A program made the translations under genes and the position numbers. A model generated the notes under the pieces. That model was not told the origin of the DNA. It made no database searches and was given only the letters and a program-made list of their open reading frames with translations. Positions 36,661 to 46,034 of a stretch of 64,000 nucleotides of DNA are shown here, piece after piece. Each line of letters begins with the position of its first letter. Within the stretch, counting starts at the first letter, position 1. The DNA is from Rathayibacter sp. VKM Ac-2856. Its GTDB lineage: Bacteria > Actinomycetota > Actinomycetes > Actinomycetales > Microbacteriaceae. The stretch is from NCBI RefSeq assembly GCF_013205055.1, contig NZ_JABMLF010000005.1:186001-250000 (forward strand), in the 5' to 3' direction.

Positions 36661-37863
36661 GTGAGCATCCACGGATCCTGGACCCGCGCCGCCGCCGGCG
36701 CCGGTCTTCTCGGCCCGAGCGGCGAGGTCGCCGCCACCGTCTTCAGCGAGATGAGCGCGCTCGCCGCGCGGACCGGGGCGATCAACCTCGGCCAGGGCTT
36801 CCCGGACGAGGACGGGCCCGAGGAGGTGCTCGAAGCGGCGCGCACGGCCATCACTGCCGGTCTGAACCAGTACCCGCCGGGCCCCGGCTTCCCCGTGCTC
36901 CGCGAGGCGGTCTCGGCGCACCAGCGCCGCTTCTACGGACTCGAGGTCGACCCGGACGGCGAGGTGCTGGTCACGACGGGCGCCACCGAGGCCCTGGCCG
37001 CGACGATGCTCGCGCTGCTCGAGCCCGGCGACGAGGTCGTCACCTTCACTCCGCACTACGACGCCTACGGTGCGCTGATTGCGCTGGCGGGCGGCGTGCA
37101 CCGCACAGTGCCGCTGCGGGGCTCCGACTTCCACGTCGACCACGAGGAGCTGGCGGCCGCGGTGACCGACCGCACCCGCGTCATCCTGGTCAACGACCCG
37201 CACAACCCCACCGGGTCGGTGCTGCCCGCCGAGACGCGGGAGCTGATCGTCCGGCTCGCGCACCGGCACGACGCGCTGATCGTCACCGATGAGGTCTACG
37301 AGCACCTGCGCTTCGACGGCGCGCACGTGCCGATCGCGACGCTGCCGGGGGCGCGGGAGCGCACCCTCACCGTCTCCTCCGCGGGCAAGACCTTCAGCAC
37401 GACCGGCTGGAAGATCGGCTGGATCAGCGGCCCGCGCGAGCTGATCACGGCGGTGCTCGCGGTGAAGCAGTTCCTCACCTACGTCAGCGGCTCGCCGTTC
37501 CAGGGCGCGGTGGCGGTCGGCCTCGGGCTCGGCGACTCCTTCTTCCACGGCATCACGTCGACGCTCGAGCGCAAGCGCGACCTGCTCTCGACCGGGCTCG
37601 CCGCGGCCGGCTTCACGATGTCGCCCTCCGCGGGCTCCTACTTCGTCGTCGCCGACGCGGCTCCGCTGGGCTGGGACGACGGTGTCGCCTTCTGCCGGGC
37701 GCTGCCGGGCCTCGCCGGAGTGGTGGCGGTGCCGGTGTCGGCGTTCTGCGCCGACGCGGACGCCGAGGCCTACCGCTCGCTCGTGCGGTTCGCCTTCTGC
37801 AAGCGCTTCGAGGTGCTCGACAGCGCGGCGGAGCGGCTAGCGGGACTCGCGCGCCGCGGCTGA
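36661..37863 (+). CDS. Class I/II aminotransferase (glutamine transaminase K / DapC-like)
   Basis: PLP enzyme of 400 residues. INLGQGFPDEDGP is the typical substrate loop of the kynurenine/glutamine/methionine aminotransferase (YbdL, KAT) group; NQYPPGPGFPVLREAVS, NDPHNPTGSV, and the Schiff-base Lys in SSAGKTFSTTGWKIGW are intact. GTG at 36661 begins at the conserved part. Its 3' end overlaps the nitrilase gene on the other strand by 27 bases. In bacteria such transaminases pair with omega-amidase; alternatives are N-succinyldiaminopimelate aminotransferase (DapC). Confidence 0.9.
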   Translation: MSIHGSWTRAAAGAGLLGPSGEVAATVFSEMSALAARTGAINLGQGFPDEDGPEEVLEAARTAITAGLNQYPPGPGFPVLREAVSAHQRRFYGLEVDPDGEVLVTTGATEALAATMLALLEPGDEVVTFTPHYDAYGALIALAGGVHRTVPLRGSDFHVDHEELAAAVTDRTRVILVNDPHNPTGSVLPAETRELIVRLAHRHDALIVTDEVYEHLRFDGAHVPIATLPGARERTLTVSSAGKTFSTTGWKIGWISGPRELITAVLAVKQFLTYVSGSPFQGAVAVGLGLGDSFFHGITSTLERKRDLLSTGLAAAGFTMSPSAGSYFVVADAAPLGWDDGVAFCRALPGLAGVVAVPVSAFCADADAEAYRSLVRFAFCKRFEVLDSAAERLAGLARRG

Positions 37864-38730
37864 CCGGCGGCCGGCCCGCACGGGGCGGACCTCGAAGCGC
37901 CGCAGCGCGAGCGCGGGGTTCTTCTCGCGGGCCGCGGCGATGCGCTCCTGCGAGAGCCAGGCGACAGCGACGTCCTCGACCTCGCCGAGCGTCGCGATCT
38001 CGACGCCCATCGGGTCGACGATCATGCTCGTGCCGACCCCGATCGGCGGCGTCTGATCCGCAGCGACGAGGTAGATCGTGTTCTCGAGGGCGCGCGCGGT
38101 GACCAGGGTGCGCCAGTGCGCCTCCTTGAGCGGGCCGCGCACCCACTCGGCGGGAGCGGCGACCACGTCGGCGCCCGCGTCGACGAGCCAGCGGGTGACC
38201 TCGGGGAAGCGCAGGTCGTAGCAGGTCTGCAGACCGACGACGAGGCCGCCGACCTCGAAGGTCTGCGGGACGCCGATCTCGCCGGGCGCGACCCAGTCGG
38301 ACTCGGTCTGGCCGAAGGCGTCGTAGAGGTGCAGCTTGCGGTAGGTCGCGACGACCGCTCCCCCGGGGTCGACGGCGACGAGCGTGTTCGCGATCCGCCG
38401 GCCGTCGTCGACCGACTCGACCATGCCCTCGACGAGGTGGACGCCGAGCTCGCGGGCGATCTCGCCGAGACCCTGGACGAAGGGCCCGTCGAGCGCCTCG
38501 CCCGCGGCCACGAGCTCGGGTCCGAGCGGATCGACGAAGAACGAGCTGTACTCGGGGAGGACGACGACGCTCGCGCCGCGCTGCGCCGCGACGCCGGCGA
38601 GGCGCCCGATGACGGCGAGGTTGGCCTCGCGGTCGGCGGTGGGAGCGAACTGCGCCACGGCGAAGCCGACGGCCGCGCCCTTCGCGGGCCCGGCCGCCTT
38701 CCGCGCCGACGCCCTGCGCTGCGCCGCCAT
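37837..38730 (-). CDS. Carbon-nitrogen hydrolase (nitrilase superfamily, omega-amidase/Nit-like)
   Basis: Cytoplasmic amidase of 297 residues. The Glu-Lys-Cys triad is clear: LPEYSSFF (Glu), YRKLHLYDAF (Lys) and LQTCYDLRFPE (Cys), with the second Glu near EWVRGPLKEAHW. The CYDLRFPE context fits Nit1/Nit2-type enzymes that hydrolyse deaminated glutathione or alpha-ketoglutaramate. ATG shares one base with the stop of the CHAP gene (TGATG), so it is translated after it. It converges with the aminotransferase at 36661 with 27 bases shared. Exact substrate is inference. Confidence 0.9.
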   Translation of the reverse strand: MAAQRRASARKAAGPAKGAAVGFAVAQFAPTADREANLAVIGRLAGVAAQRGASVVVLPEYSSFFVDPLGPELVAAGEALDGPFVQGLGEIARELGVHLVEGMVESVDDGRRIANTLVAVDPGGAVVATYRKLHLYDAFGQTESDWVAPGEIGVPQTFEVGGLVVGLQTCYDLRFPEVTRWLVDAGADVVAAPAEWVRGPLKEAHWRTLVTARALENTIYLVAADQTPPIGVGTSMIVDPMGVEIATLGEVEDVAVAWLSQERIAAAREKNPALALRRFEVRPVRAGRRSAAARESR

Positions 38731-39764
38731 CAGCTCGGCGGGTAGAGGAAGAGCGGGACGCTCGAGGCCGGGATCGTCCGCGCGTGGTACGCGTGGTCGT
38801 TGCCCCAGTTGTACTCCTCCAGCGAGACCGTGCCGTCGCCGTTCACGGACTGCACGTAGGCGACGTGGTTGCCGTTGAACCAGGCGACGCTGCCGGGGAC
38901 GGGCGTGGTGCTGGTCTCCCAGCCGTGCGACGCCCACTGGCCGGCCCAGGCGTAGGCGCTGCCGCCGCCGGGGGTCATGTTGCCCCAGGTCCACTTGAAC
39001 GGCGCGCCGGTCGAGCCCTGGTCGCGGTTGAGGCGCCAGGCGACGAAGTCGACGCACTCGCGGTAGTAGTAGCGCAACGGCGAGAGGCCGCCGCCCTGGT
39101 CGTCGGTCAGCGCGTCGCGCCAGGGGTAGTCGTCGCCCTCCTCGCGCGGGGTGACGGAGGTGCTGGAGCCGGCCGAGCGGCTCGTCGCGGCTCCGGTCGA
39201 GGTGCCGGCGGCCTCCTCGGCGGCTGCCGCTTCTGCGGCCGCAGCGGCGTCGGCGGCGGCCTTCTCGGCGGCGGCGGCGAGGGCGCGCGCCTGGGCGGCG
39301 GCCTCGTCGAGCTGCGCCTGCGTGGGCGCGGTGAAGGAGTCGCGGATGACCTGCTCCTGCACGGCGGTCGAGGCGACGGTGAGCTTCTGGTTGCCGAGCG
39401 CCTGGATCCGGGCGGCGGCCTCGATCGCGGCCTGCGAGTCGGGGGCCGGGTCGAAGGAGTAGGCGGGGAGGGCCATCACGGCGACCATGCCGGCGATCGC
39501 GGCGGCGGCGACCGTGCTGACGGTGGTGCGCAGGACGCGGCCCCGGCGGCGGCGGACCGGCGCGACGGCCGCGAGGACGGGGGTGCGCACCGCGACGGGG
39601 GCGACGGGCACCGGACGGGTGCGGGGCGCGGCTCCGGACGCGGACCGGGGCGCCTGTGCGGCGGACTCCGCCTCGCGCCGGCTCCGGCGGGTCAGGTGGA
39701 CCCCTTCGTTCGCGGTCCCCTCTCGGGTCGCTCCTGCGGTCTCGTCCACCTGATCGTCGCTCAC
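38730..39764 (-). CDS. CHAP-domain cell wall hydrolase, membrane-anchored
   Basis: Protein of 344 residues. A polar cytoplasmic N-terminus ends in a basic stretch, then one signal-anchor (AAAAIAGMVAVMALPAYSF), an extracellular helical part very rich in Ala (residues 165-215, AAAEKAAADAAAAAEAAAAE, likely coiled), and a C-terminal CHAP amidase domain with catalytic Cys in YRECVDFVAW and His in NGNHVAYVQS, followed by EEYNWG. It should cut peptidoglycan stem peptides. GTG start at 39764; promoter region is shared with the divergent VOC gene and contains REP-like elements. Confidence 0.88.
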   Translation of the reverse strand: MSDDQVDETAGATREGTANEGVHLTRRSRREAESAAQAPRSASGAAPRTRPVPVAPVAVRTPVLAAVAPVRRRRGRVLRTTVSTVAAAAIAGMVAVMALPAYSFDPAPDSQAAIEAAARIQALGNQKLTVASTAVQEQVIRDSFTAPTQAQLDEAAAQARALAAAAEKAAADAAAAAEAAAAEEAAGTSTGAATSRSAGSSTSVTPREEGDDYPWRDALTDDQGGGLSPLRYYYRECVDFVAWRLNRDQGSTGAPFKWTWGNMTPGGGSAYAWAGQWASHGWETSTTPVPGSVAWFNGNHVAYVQSVNGDGTVSLEEYNWGNDHAYHARTIPASSVPLFLYPPS

Positions 39765-39846
39765 ACCAGCACCCTTCGCGTCCCCGGACGAGGATAGCGT
39801 GCACCCTCCTACGACACACCGAGCGACCCGGACGTCGAGCCGCGCG

Positions 39847-40044
39847 GGTCGCGATCCGCCCTCCGGGCTGCTCGCCCAGCAGGCATCTGCGCGTGGGTCT
39901 CGATCCGCCCTCCGGGCTGCTCGACCAGCACGGGCTGCGCCCTCCCTGCAGGGGCCGCCCCGCCCGTGCAATGCCGCCCCGTCCACGCGGGGCCCGCCCC
40001 GTCCACGCTGATCGAGTAGCCCGCGCAGCGGGCGTATCGAGATC
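39847..40044. repeat. REP-like elements, three copies in a divergent gap
   Basis: Two diverged inverse copies (39847-39880 and 39896-39930, both lacking the ATA of CGATACG) and one forward copy at 40004-40044. The whole gap 39765-40156 (392 bases) lies between two gene starts, the only site where the element is not beside a gene 3' end; it may affect the promoter of either gene. GCCCCGTCCACG stretches repeat between them. No gene seen. Confidence 0.8.
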
Positions 40045-40156
40045 CGCCGACGACCGCGGGCGCGCCCGGTCGGCAGTCCCCTGCCGCTCGCGTCCCGGGC
40101 GGAGTAGCGTCGCGCGGAGGACGCGGCGACGGCGCCGTGCGGACGGGAGTGCGGTC

Positions 40157-40540
40157 ATGATCCGGAGCGAGCGGGCCTTCAGCGGCTTCAGCGTGCACGA
40201 CGTCGAGGCGGCGAGGGCGTTCTACGGCGACGTCCTGGGCCTCGACGTGTCGATGAACGCGATGGGGATCCTCGACATCGCCTTGCCGGGCGGCGGATCC
40301 GCCATCGCCTACCCCAAGCCCGGTCACGAGCCGGCCGGCTTCACGATCCTGAACTTCGCGGTCGAGGACGTCGACGCCGCCGTGGCGGAGCTGAACGCCG
40401 CCGGCGTCGTCACGAAGATCTACTCCGACAGCGAGCTGCCGACCGACGAGACCGGCGTGATGCGCGGGCACGGTCCGACGATCGCCTGGTTCCGCGACCC
40501 GTCCGGCAACGTCCTGAGCGTCATCGACGCGGCGGCCTGA
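40157..40540 (+). CDS. VOC (glyoxalase/dioxygenase) family protein
   Basis: Single-domain vicinal-oxygen-chelate protein of 127 residues. FSGFSVHDVEAARAFYGDVLGLDV is the first beta-alpha-beta unit and FRDPSGNVLSVI the closing strand. Metal ligands expected at the start (His14 in VHD) and end, but the second-half ligand (usually Glu in the last strand) is Ser, so metal use is doubtful. GGGAG ribosome site. Function unknown, possibly detoxification. Confidence 0.88.
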   Translation: MIRSERAFSGFSVHDVEAARAFYGDVLGLDVSMNAMGILDIALPGGGSAIAYPKPGHEPAGFTILNFAVEDVDAAVAELNAAGVVTKIYSDSELPTDETGVMRGHGPTIAWFRDPSGNVLSVIDAAA

Positions 40541-40568
40541 TCGTCGCTGCTGACGAGCACCGCCGTTA

Positions 40569-40608
40569 AAGACGGAAGCCGGTCGCTTTAGCGACCGGCT
40601 TCCGTCTT
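40569..40608. terminator. Bidirectional hairpin terminator
   Basis: Perfect 18-bp arms (AAGACGGAAGCCGGTCGC and complement) with loop TTTA, followed by CTTGTTG on the plus strand and preceded by GTTAAA. It lies between the convergent VOC gene and tRNA-fMet and suits both. Confidence 0.85.
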
Positions 40609-40612
40609 CTTG

Positions 40613-40686
40613 TTGCGGGGGCAGGATTTGAACCTACGACCTCTGGGTTATGAGCCCAGCGAGCTACCGAACTGCTCCACCCCGCG
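40613..40686 (-). tRNA. Initiator tRNA-fMet (CAU)
   Basis: Minus-strand tRNA starting CGCGGGGTGGAGCAGTTCGG with anticodon loop CTCATAA. The unpaired C1-A72 end and the three G-C pairs of the anticodon stem (GGG/CCC) identify the initiator. The CCA end is not encoded. Confidence 0.96.
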
Positions 40687-40770
40687 GCACAAGAGAAGAC
40701 ATTACACGGGGATCAGAGCGGATGCAAATCGGCGGCAGAGCAGATCGCGGAGGTGGGGTCGCGCGGCCGG

Positions 40771-41367
40771 TCAGGCCCGCTTCGACGCCGTCCACGCGAC
40801 GCCGTCCACGGCTCCCGCGGCCAGGTCCAGGCGCGTCGCGCTCAGGGCCGCTGCGATCTCGTCGGACGAGCGCTCCCACGTGCGGACGGCGGCGTCGACG
40901 ACCCGCGGCCGCTGCTGCGACCCGATCACGGCCGTGCCGCCGGGTGCGAGGAACCACTCGACGATCCGCGCCCACTCCTCGACGTCCGGGAGCCAGGCGA
41001 CGGCGTCGAGCGTCGTCACGACGGCGTCGAAGGCGTCGGGCTCGGGCAGCATGTGCCGCAGCTCGTAGACGTTGGCGCAGACGAAGCGGGAGCGCTCCGC
41101 GAGACCCCGCTCGCGCGCCGCCTCCCGAGCCCGGCGGATCGCCGGCATCGAGAAGTCGACGCCGATGACGTCCTCGCCGCGCTCCGCGAGCTCGAGCGCG
41201 TCGGCACCGGAGCCGCACTGCAGGTGCAGCACCCGGGCGCCCGCCGGCACCGCCGCCGCGAACGCCCGGAGGGGCGCGCCGTCATCGGCACGCCCCTCCC
41301 AGTACTCCCGGTTCGGATCGAGCCACTCCCCTGCACGCAGGTGCTCGCCACGATCGACCTGGACCAT
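40771..41367 (-). CDS. Class I SAM-dependent methyltransferase
   Basis: Enzyme of 198 residues. Motif I VLHLQCGSGADALEL (a Gln-Cys variant of the DxGxGxG loop), acidic motif VIGVDFS with the ribose-binding Asp, and the AVVTTLDAV motif IV region are visible. N-terminus NREYWEGRADD (N-x-x-x-W) resembles small-molecule methyltransferases of the UbiE/TehB kind. ATG at 41367. Lies four bases downstream of the UPF0182 gene and may be cotranscribed. Substrate unknown. Confidence 0.88.
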   Translation of the reverse strand: MVQVDRGEHLRAGEWLDPNREYWEGRADDGAPLRAFAAAVPAGARVLHLQCGSGADALELAERGEDVIGVDFSMPAIRRAREAARERGLAERSRFVCANVYELRHMLPEPDAFDAVVTTLDAVAWLPDVEEWARIVEWFLAPGGTAVIGSQQRPRVVDAAVRTWERSSDEIAAALSATRLDLAAGAVDGVAWTASKRA

Positions 41368-41371
41368 CGGC

Positions 41372-44338
41372 CTACTGCTGCCCCTCTGCCGCCAGCGCCC
41401 GCTGGAGCGCCTCGGTGAGCTGCTCGTCGGCCGCCGCGAACGCGGTCAGGTCGCCGGAGCGCAGTGCCGACTCGCGGGCGGCGAGAGCGGCGCTCGCGTC
41501 GCTCAGCGCGGCCTGGAGCTCGGTCTGGTCGCCGGTCGCACCGCCGGTGCCGCCCGTCTCCGTGCCCGCGTCGCCGGTCCCGGTGTCGCCGGTGCCCGGG
41601 TCGGCCGTGTCGGTCGGCGTCGGGGTCGGCGTGACGACCGTTCCGGTGTCGCCGGCGTCCGCTCCGGAGTCGCCGCCGAAGAGGCTGTCCAGTGCGGCGT
41701 CGAGCGTGTCCTCGAAGGCGATGTCGTCGCCGAACGCGACCAGCACCTTCTGCAGGAGCGGGAAGCTCGTGTCGCCGTTCGAGCTGACGTAGATCGGCTG
41801 CACGTAGAGCAGACCGCCGCCGACCGGGAGGGTCAGCAGGTTGCCCCGCGTGACGGTGGTGTCACCGCGCTGGAGCAGCGCCAGCTGGTTCGCGACCGTC
41901 GGGTCGGTGTTGAACGCGTTCTGCACCTGACCGGGGCCGGGCACCGTGTCGTCGCTCGGCAGCTCGAGCAGGCGGAGCGTGCCGTAGCCGTCGGCCACCG
42001 CGCCCTCCGACGAGCCCGCGTCCGAGTCGGCGACGAGGTAGCCGGTGAGCACGTTGCGGCTCGCCTGGCTGCCGGGCGTGCTCGCCGGGATGTACGTGGA
42101 GTACAGCGAGTACGACGGCGTCTCGACGTCCGGCGTCTGCAGCGTCAGGTAGTACGGCGGCTGCAGGGTGTCGCCGCCGACCGCGGCCGCGGCGGAGTTG
42201 CCGCTGGTCGGGTCGTTCGGCGTGGACCAGGCTGCCTCGCGGGAGTAGAAGGAGCCCGCGTCGGTGACGTGGTACGTGCCGAGGACGGCGCGCTGGACCT
42301 TGAAGAGGTCCTCCGGGTAGCGGACGTGGCTGAGCAGCTCGCCGGACATCTCGCTGATCGGCTCGACGGTGCTCGGGAAGATCTTCTGCCAGGTCTGCAG
42401 GATCGGGTCCTCGGTGTCCCAGGCGTACAGCGTGACGCTGCCGTCGTAGGCGTCGACCGTCGCCTTGACCGAGTTGCGGATGTAGTTGACGTCGTCGGTC
42501 GGGAACTGCTGCTGCGTGTTCGTGTCGGCGATCGCCTGCGAGAGGCTCTGCACCTCCGAGTACGGGTAGTCCGCGGAGGTGGTGTAGCCGTCGACCACCC
42601 AGACGACGCGGTCGTCGACCACGGTCGGGTAGGCGTCCGAGTCGAGCGTCAGGTACGGCGCGACCTTCTGCACGCGCTGCACCGGGTCGCGGTCGTAGAG
42701 GATCTGCGACTGCGCGTTGACGCCGTCCGAGAGGAAGATCTGCTCGGACTGGAACTTGATCGCGTAGACGAGCTTCTTGAAGACGTTGTCGAGCGAGGGT
42801 CCGCCCTCGCCGTCGAAGGTCGTGTAGGTCTGCTGCTCGCCCTCGGTGCCCGACGGGTAGTCGAGCTCGATGTTGCGGTCGCCGGTGCCGCCGACGATCG
42901 AGTACGCCGGCGAGTTCTCGCCGAAGTAGATGCGCGGCTCGTAGTCGCCGAGGTCTCCGGTCGTCGGGACGCCCGACTCGATGAAGACGGGCTCGCCGTC
43001 GGCCGAGCGCTGGTTGCCGTAGGCGGCGACCAGACCGTAGCCGTGGGTGTAGACGAGCGTCTGGTTGTACCAGGTCTGGTTGTTGCCGAGGCCGTTGAGA
43101 TTCAGCTCGCGGACGCCGACGACGGCGTCCTGCGTCGCGCCGTCGATCGAGTAGCGGTCGACGTCGAGCGCGTTCTGCTGGTCGCCGAAGGAGTAGTACT
43201 GGCGGAACTGCTGCAGCTGCGAGAAGGCGTCGGTCACGACCGCGGGGTCGAGGATGCGGATGTTGGCCGTGGTCTCGGCGTCGGAGCGCAGCGCGCCCGG
43301 CTCGGCGTCGGTCGTCGCGTCGTACGGGATGACCTGGACGTCGGAGACGCCGTAGGCCTGCCGCGTCATGTCGATGTTGTCCTGGATGTACTGCGACTCG
43401 AGCGTGCGCTCGTTCGGCTCCACCTGGAACTTCTGCACGACCCACGGGTAGAGCGAGCCGACGAGCAGGCTCGCCACGATGAGGAGCGCGGTGCCGATGA
43501 CCGGCAGGCGCCAGCGGCCGATGAAGGCCGTGATGATGAACAGGACCGCGATCAGCGCGGAGATCGCCGCGAGGATCTGCAGGCCGGGGATGGTCGCGTT
43601 GACGGAGGCGTAGGTCGCGCCGGTGATGCGGACACCCTGACGGCTGAGGGTCGCGTACTGGTCGAGCCAGAGGCTGACCGCCTGCACGAGCAGGTAGAGC
43701 GCCGCGATGATCGCGAGCTGGATGCGCGACGACTTCGAGATGCGCACCTCGCGGCCGTTGATCCGGATCGCGCCGTAGAGGTAGCCGGTGGCCAGGGTGG
43801 CGAGCGCCGAGATGATCAGGACCGCCGAGGCGAAGCCGACGATGCTCTGGTAGAAGGGCAGCTCGAAGAGGTAGAAGGACGTGTCGAGTCCGAACAGCGG
43901 ATCCGTGTCGCCCGAGGGCGTGCGGTTCCAGAAGGTGAGGCTCGTCTGCCAGCGGGTGGACGAGGAGACGCCGGCGAAGAGGCCGAGGACGGCCGGGATG
44001 CCGAAGGTCGCCAGGCGCCGCAGCGGCTCGACGACCTGCTGGTAGCGGTCGATCTGCGAGTTGAGCTTGGCGTAGACCGGGCGGAGCCGGTACGCGAGCG
44101 TCAGGCTCACGAAGACGGGGACGGCCATCGCGACGAAGCCGATGACGAACAGCCCGCCCGCGGCGAACCACTGCGTCGTGAGCACCGAGAGGAACCCGAG
44201 CTGGTCGTACCAGAGGATGTCGGTGTAGAGGCCGGCGAAGACGAAGAACGCCACCACCAGCACGGCGACCACCACGACCGTGACGGCGAGAACGCTCCGT
44301 CTCTTGCGCGGCGGGGCTTCGGTTGCTGCAGAACTCAC
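41372..44338 (-). CDS. UPF0182 family membrane protein
   Basis: Large membrane protein of 988 residues of the actinobacterial and cyanobacterial UPF0182 family. Seven hydrophobic segments in the first 330 residues, including YTDILWYDQLGFLSVLTTQW, are followed by a big extracellular domain with the conserved stretches WYNQTLVYTHGYG, RIYFGE, VRYPEDLF and QAIADTNTQ, and a C-terminal acidic, Thr/Gly-rich linker (DTADPGTGDTGTGDAGTETG). GTG start after AGAGG. From memory the M. tuberculosis homologue is Rv3193c beside the PDZ protein Rv3194c, as here with the YlbL gene. Function not established. Confidence 0.93.
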   Translation of the reverse strand: MSSAATEAPPRKRRSVLAVTVVVVAVLVVAFFVFAGLYTDILWYDQLGFLSVLTTQWFAAGGLFVIGFVAMAVPVFVSLTLAYRLRPVYAKLNSQIDRYQQVVEPLRRLATFGIPAVLGLFAGVSSSTRWQTSLTFWNRTPSGDTDPLFGLDTSFYLFELPFYQSIVGFASAVLIISALATLATGYLYGAIRINGREVRISKSSRIQLAIIAALYLLVQAVSLWLDQYATLSRQGVRITGATYASVNATIPGLQILAAISALIAVLFIITAFIGRWRLPVIGTALLIVASLLVGSLYPWVVQKFQVEPNERTLESQYIQDNIDMTRQAYGVSDVQVIPYDATTDAEPGALRSDAETTANIRILDPAVVTDAFSQLQQFRQYYSFGDQQNALDVDRYSIDGATQDAVVGVRELNLNGLGNNQTWYNQTLVYTHGYGLVAAYGNQRSADGEPVFIESGVPTTGDLGDYEPRIYFGENSPAYSIVGGTGDRNIELDYPSGTEGEQQTYTTFDGEGGPSLDNVFKKLVYAIKFQSEQIFLSDGVNAQSQILYDRDPVQRVQKVAPYLTLDSDAYPTVVDDRVVWVVDGYTTSADYPYSEVQSLSQAIADTNTQQQFPTDDVNYIRNSVKATVDAYDGSVTLYAWDTEDPILQTWQKIFPSTVEPISEMSGELLSHVRYPEDLFKVQRAVLGTYHVTDAGSFYSREAAWSTPNDPTSGNSAAAAVGGDTLQPPYYLTLQTPDVETPSYSLYSTYIPASTPGSQASRNVLTGYLVADSDAGSSEGAVADGYGTLRLLELPSDDTVPGPGQVQNAFNTDPTVANQLALLQRGDTTVTRGNLLTLPVGGGLLYVQPIYVSSNGDTSFPLLQKVLVAFGDDIAFEDTLDAALDSLFGGDSGADAGDTGTVVTPTPTPTDTADPGTGDTGTGDAGTETGGTGGATGDQTELQAALSDASAALAARESALRSGDLTAFAAADEQLTEALQRALAAEGQQ

Positions 44339-44812
44339 GGATAAGCCTCTTGCTGTAGAGATGTGACGGGAGGCTCCCCATGGTAGGCGACGCGTGCCGG
44401 GGTCACCTGAGCGTCGCCCTCAGGGAGCGGTCGCGCGCCTCCGCTCTGAGCGGACACGCCGCGGCCCGTCTCCCGCACGCCGGTCGAGCAGCCCCGCGGG
44501 GGCGCGCGCCCCGTGCGGGTCGAGCAGCCCCACAGGGGCAGGGGGGCGCGGCGGGACCCGCCCGCCCATGCTGGTCGAGTAGCCCCGCAGGGGCGTATCG
44601 AGACCCCGCGCCGATCCGCGGGCCGGCGATCATCGTCGAACGGACGCGAAGCGGCCCCCGGCCAGCACGCAGGCCCCGCTTGCGGTCCACTCGCACGCCG
44701 ACGATCCCGCGAGTGGACCGGAGCCGGGGTCTCCTGCTTCGACAGTGCCCACCCTGCGTCCACTCGCGGCGGTGGATCTCGGTGCGCCCGCTGCGCGGGC
44801 TACTCGCCGGCG
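44339..44812. repeat. Intergenic stretch with REP-like elements (main copies 44476-44605 and 44773-44810)
   Basis: 474-base gap between the YlbL gene 3' end and the UPF0182 gene 5' end on the same strand. It has one full forward copy (44567-44605, CATGCTGGTCGAGTAGCCCC...CGTATCGAGACC), two partial forward copies lacking the ends (near 44480-44505 and 44517-44540), and a diverged inverse copy (44773-44810) that stops three bases before the YlbL stop codon. The remaining sequence shows no gene. The UPF0182 promoter should lie within 44339-44470 but no convincing box was found. Confidence 0.8.
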
Positions 44813-45910
44813 TCAGTCGATCGGGGTCGCGGCGTCGCAGGTGGGGAGGGCGGCGGTGTCGCCGGAGTCGATGCCGCGGAGGGCGGCGAGGGCGTCGTCC
44901 AGGGTCGCGACGCTGAAGACGCTCAGGCCGTCGGGGACGTGGCCGACGACCTCGTTGCAGTTGTCGGCGGGAGCGAGGAAGTACTGCGCCCCCGCGTCGA
45001 CCGCGCCGAACATCTTCTGCCGGATGCCGCCGATCGCGCCGACCTCGCCCGCGACGTCGATGGTGCCGGTGCCGGCGACGGACTCGCCGCCGTTGAGGGC
45101 GCCCTCGGTGAGCTTGTCGATGATCCCGAGCGCGAACATCATGCCCGCGCTCGGCCCGCCGACGTCGTCGAGGCGGATGTCCACTTCGAAGGGGAAGTCG
45201 AAGACCGCGCCGGCGACGATGCCGATGACCGCCGCTCCGTCGACCTCGACCGGGGTGACCTGCACGTCCTGGTCGGCGCCGTCGCGCTCGACGGTGAGAG
45301 TGATCGGCTGCTGCGTGCCCGAGGCCTGGACGGCGTCGCGGAGGGCCGGGACGTCGGCGACCGGCTCACCCGCGACGGCGAGGATCTCGTCGCCGGGCTC
45401 GAGCACACCGTCGGCGGGCGAGTCGTCCGGGATCTGCGCGACCGAGACGCGCTGGCCGATCGGGTAGCCGAGCTCGGTGAGCGCGGCCGCGATCGCCTCC
45501 TGCTGCGAGCCGGTCATCTCGGCCTGGTTCGCCTCGTCGCGCTCCTCGACCGTGGAGGTGGGCGGGAAGATCTGCGCGACGGGGACGACGGCCTTGGTGC
45601 GGTCGAACCAGGCGGCGGCGACCTCGATCCAGGTGGGCAGGCTCTGCGGGTTGCCGACCACCGAGACGGTCAGCATGTCGAGGGTGCCCTCGGTGGGGTA
45701 GGTCGGCTCGTCGGGGATGGAGATGAGCGGCACGTCCTCGCCGCTCGTGCCGAGGGTGTCGAAGACAGGGCCCGGCTGCTCGATCACGTACGGGGAGGGG
45801 GTGACGCCGAGGCCGACCACGAGGGCGACGCCGGAGAAGAGGACCGCGGGGCCGACCCAGGCGCGCCGGCCGCGCGGGGAGGAGGGGCGCGGGTCGGCGG
45901 AGAACAGCAC
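44813..45910 (-). CDS. YlbL-like PDZ/Lon-fold (S16) membrane protease
   Basis: Signal-anchored protein of 365 residues: one membrane segment (VGPAVLFSGVALVVGLGV), an extracellular region beginning SPYVIEQPGPVFDTLG (the family hallmark), a PDZ domain (residues 155-235, DGVLEPGDEILAVAG) and a Lon-type protease domain with the Ser in GGPSAGMMFALGI and the Lys in GGIRQKMFGA (a Ser-Lys dyad). GTG at 45910 after AGAAAGG. From memory equivalent to Rv3194c, always next to UPF0182. The Lon domain acts without an AAA ATPase. Confidence 0.94.
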   Translation of the reverse strand: MLFSADPRPSSPRGRRAWVGPAVLFSGVALVVGLGVTPSPYVIEQPGPVFDTLGTSGEDVPLISIPDEPTYPTEGTLDMLTVSVVGNPQSLPTWIEVAAAWFDRTKAVVPVAQIFPPTSTVEERDEANQAEMTGSQQEAIAAALTELGYPIGQRVSVAQIPDDSPADGVLEPGDEILAVAGEPVADVPALRDAVQASGTQQPITLTVERDGADQDVQVTPVEVDGAAVIGIVAGAVFDFPFEVDIRLDDVGGPSAGMMFALGIIDKLTEGALNGGESVAGTGTIDVAGEVGAIGGIRQKMFGAVDAGAQYFLAPADNCNEVVGHVPDGLSVFSVATLDDALAALRGIDSGDTAALPTCDAATPID

Positions 45911-46034
45911 AGGGGGGCCTTTCTGGGGACGTGCAGGGCGGCGGCGCCGGCGTGTTCGCGGCGGGCGGAAGCGGGTCGGGGCCGGGCGGTCGACTTCACG
46001 TCGTGGCCTCGGACGCTCGGGCTAACGTAGCTTG

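Noticed and set aside
40613-40686. Elongator tRNA-Met
   Set aside because: C1-A72 mismatch and three consecutive G-C pairs in the anticodon stem mark the initiator.
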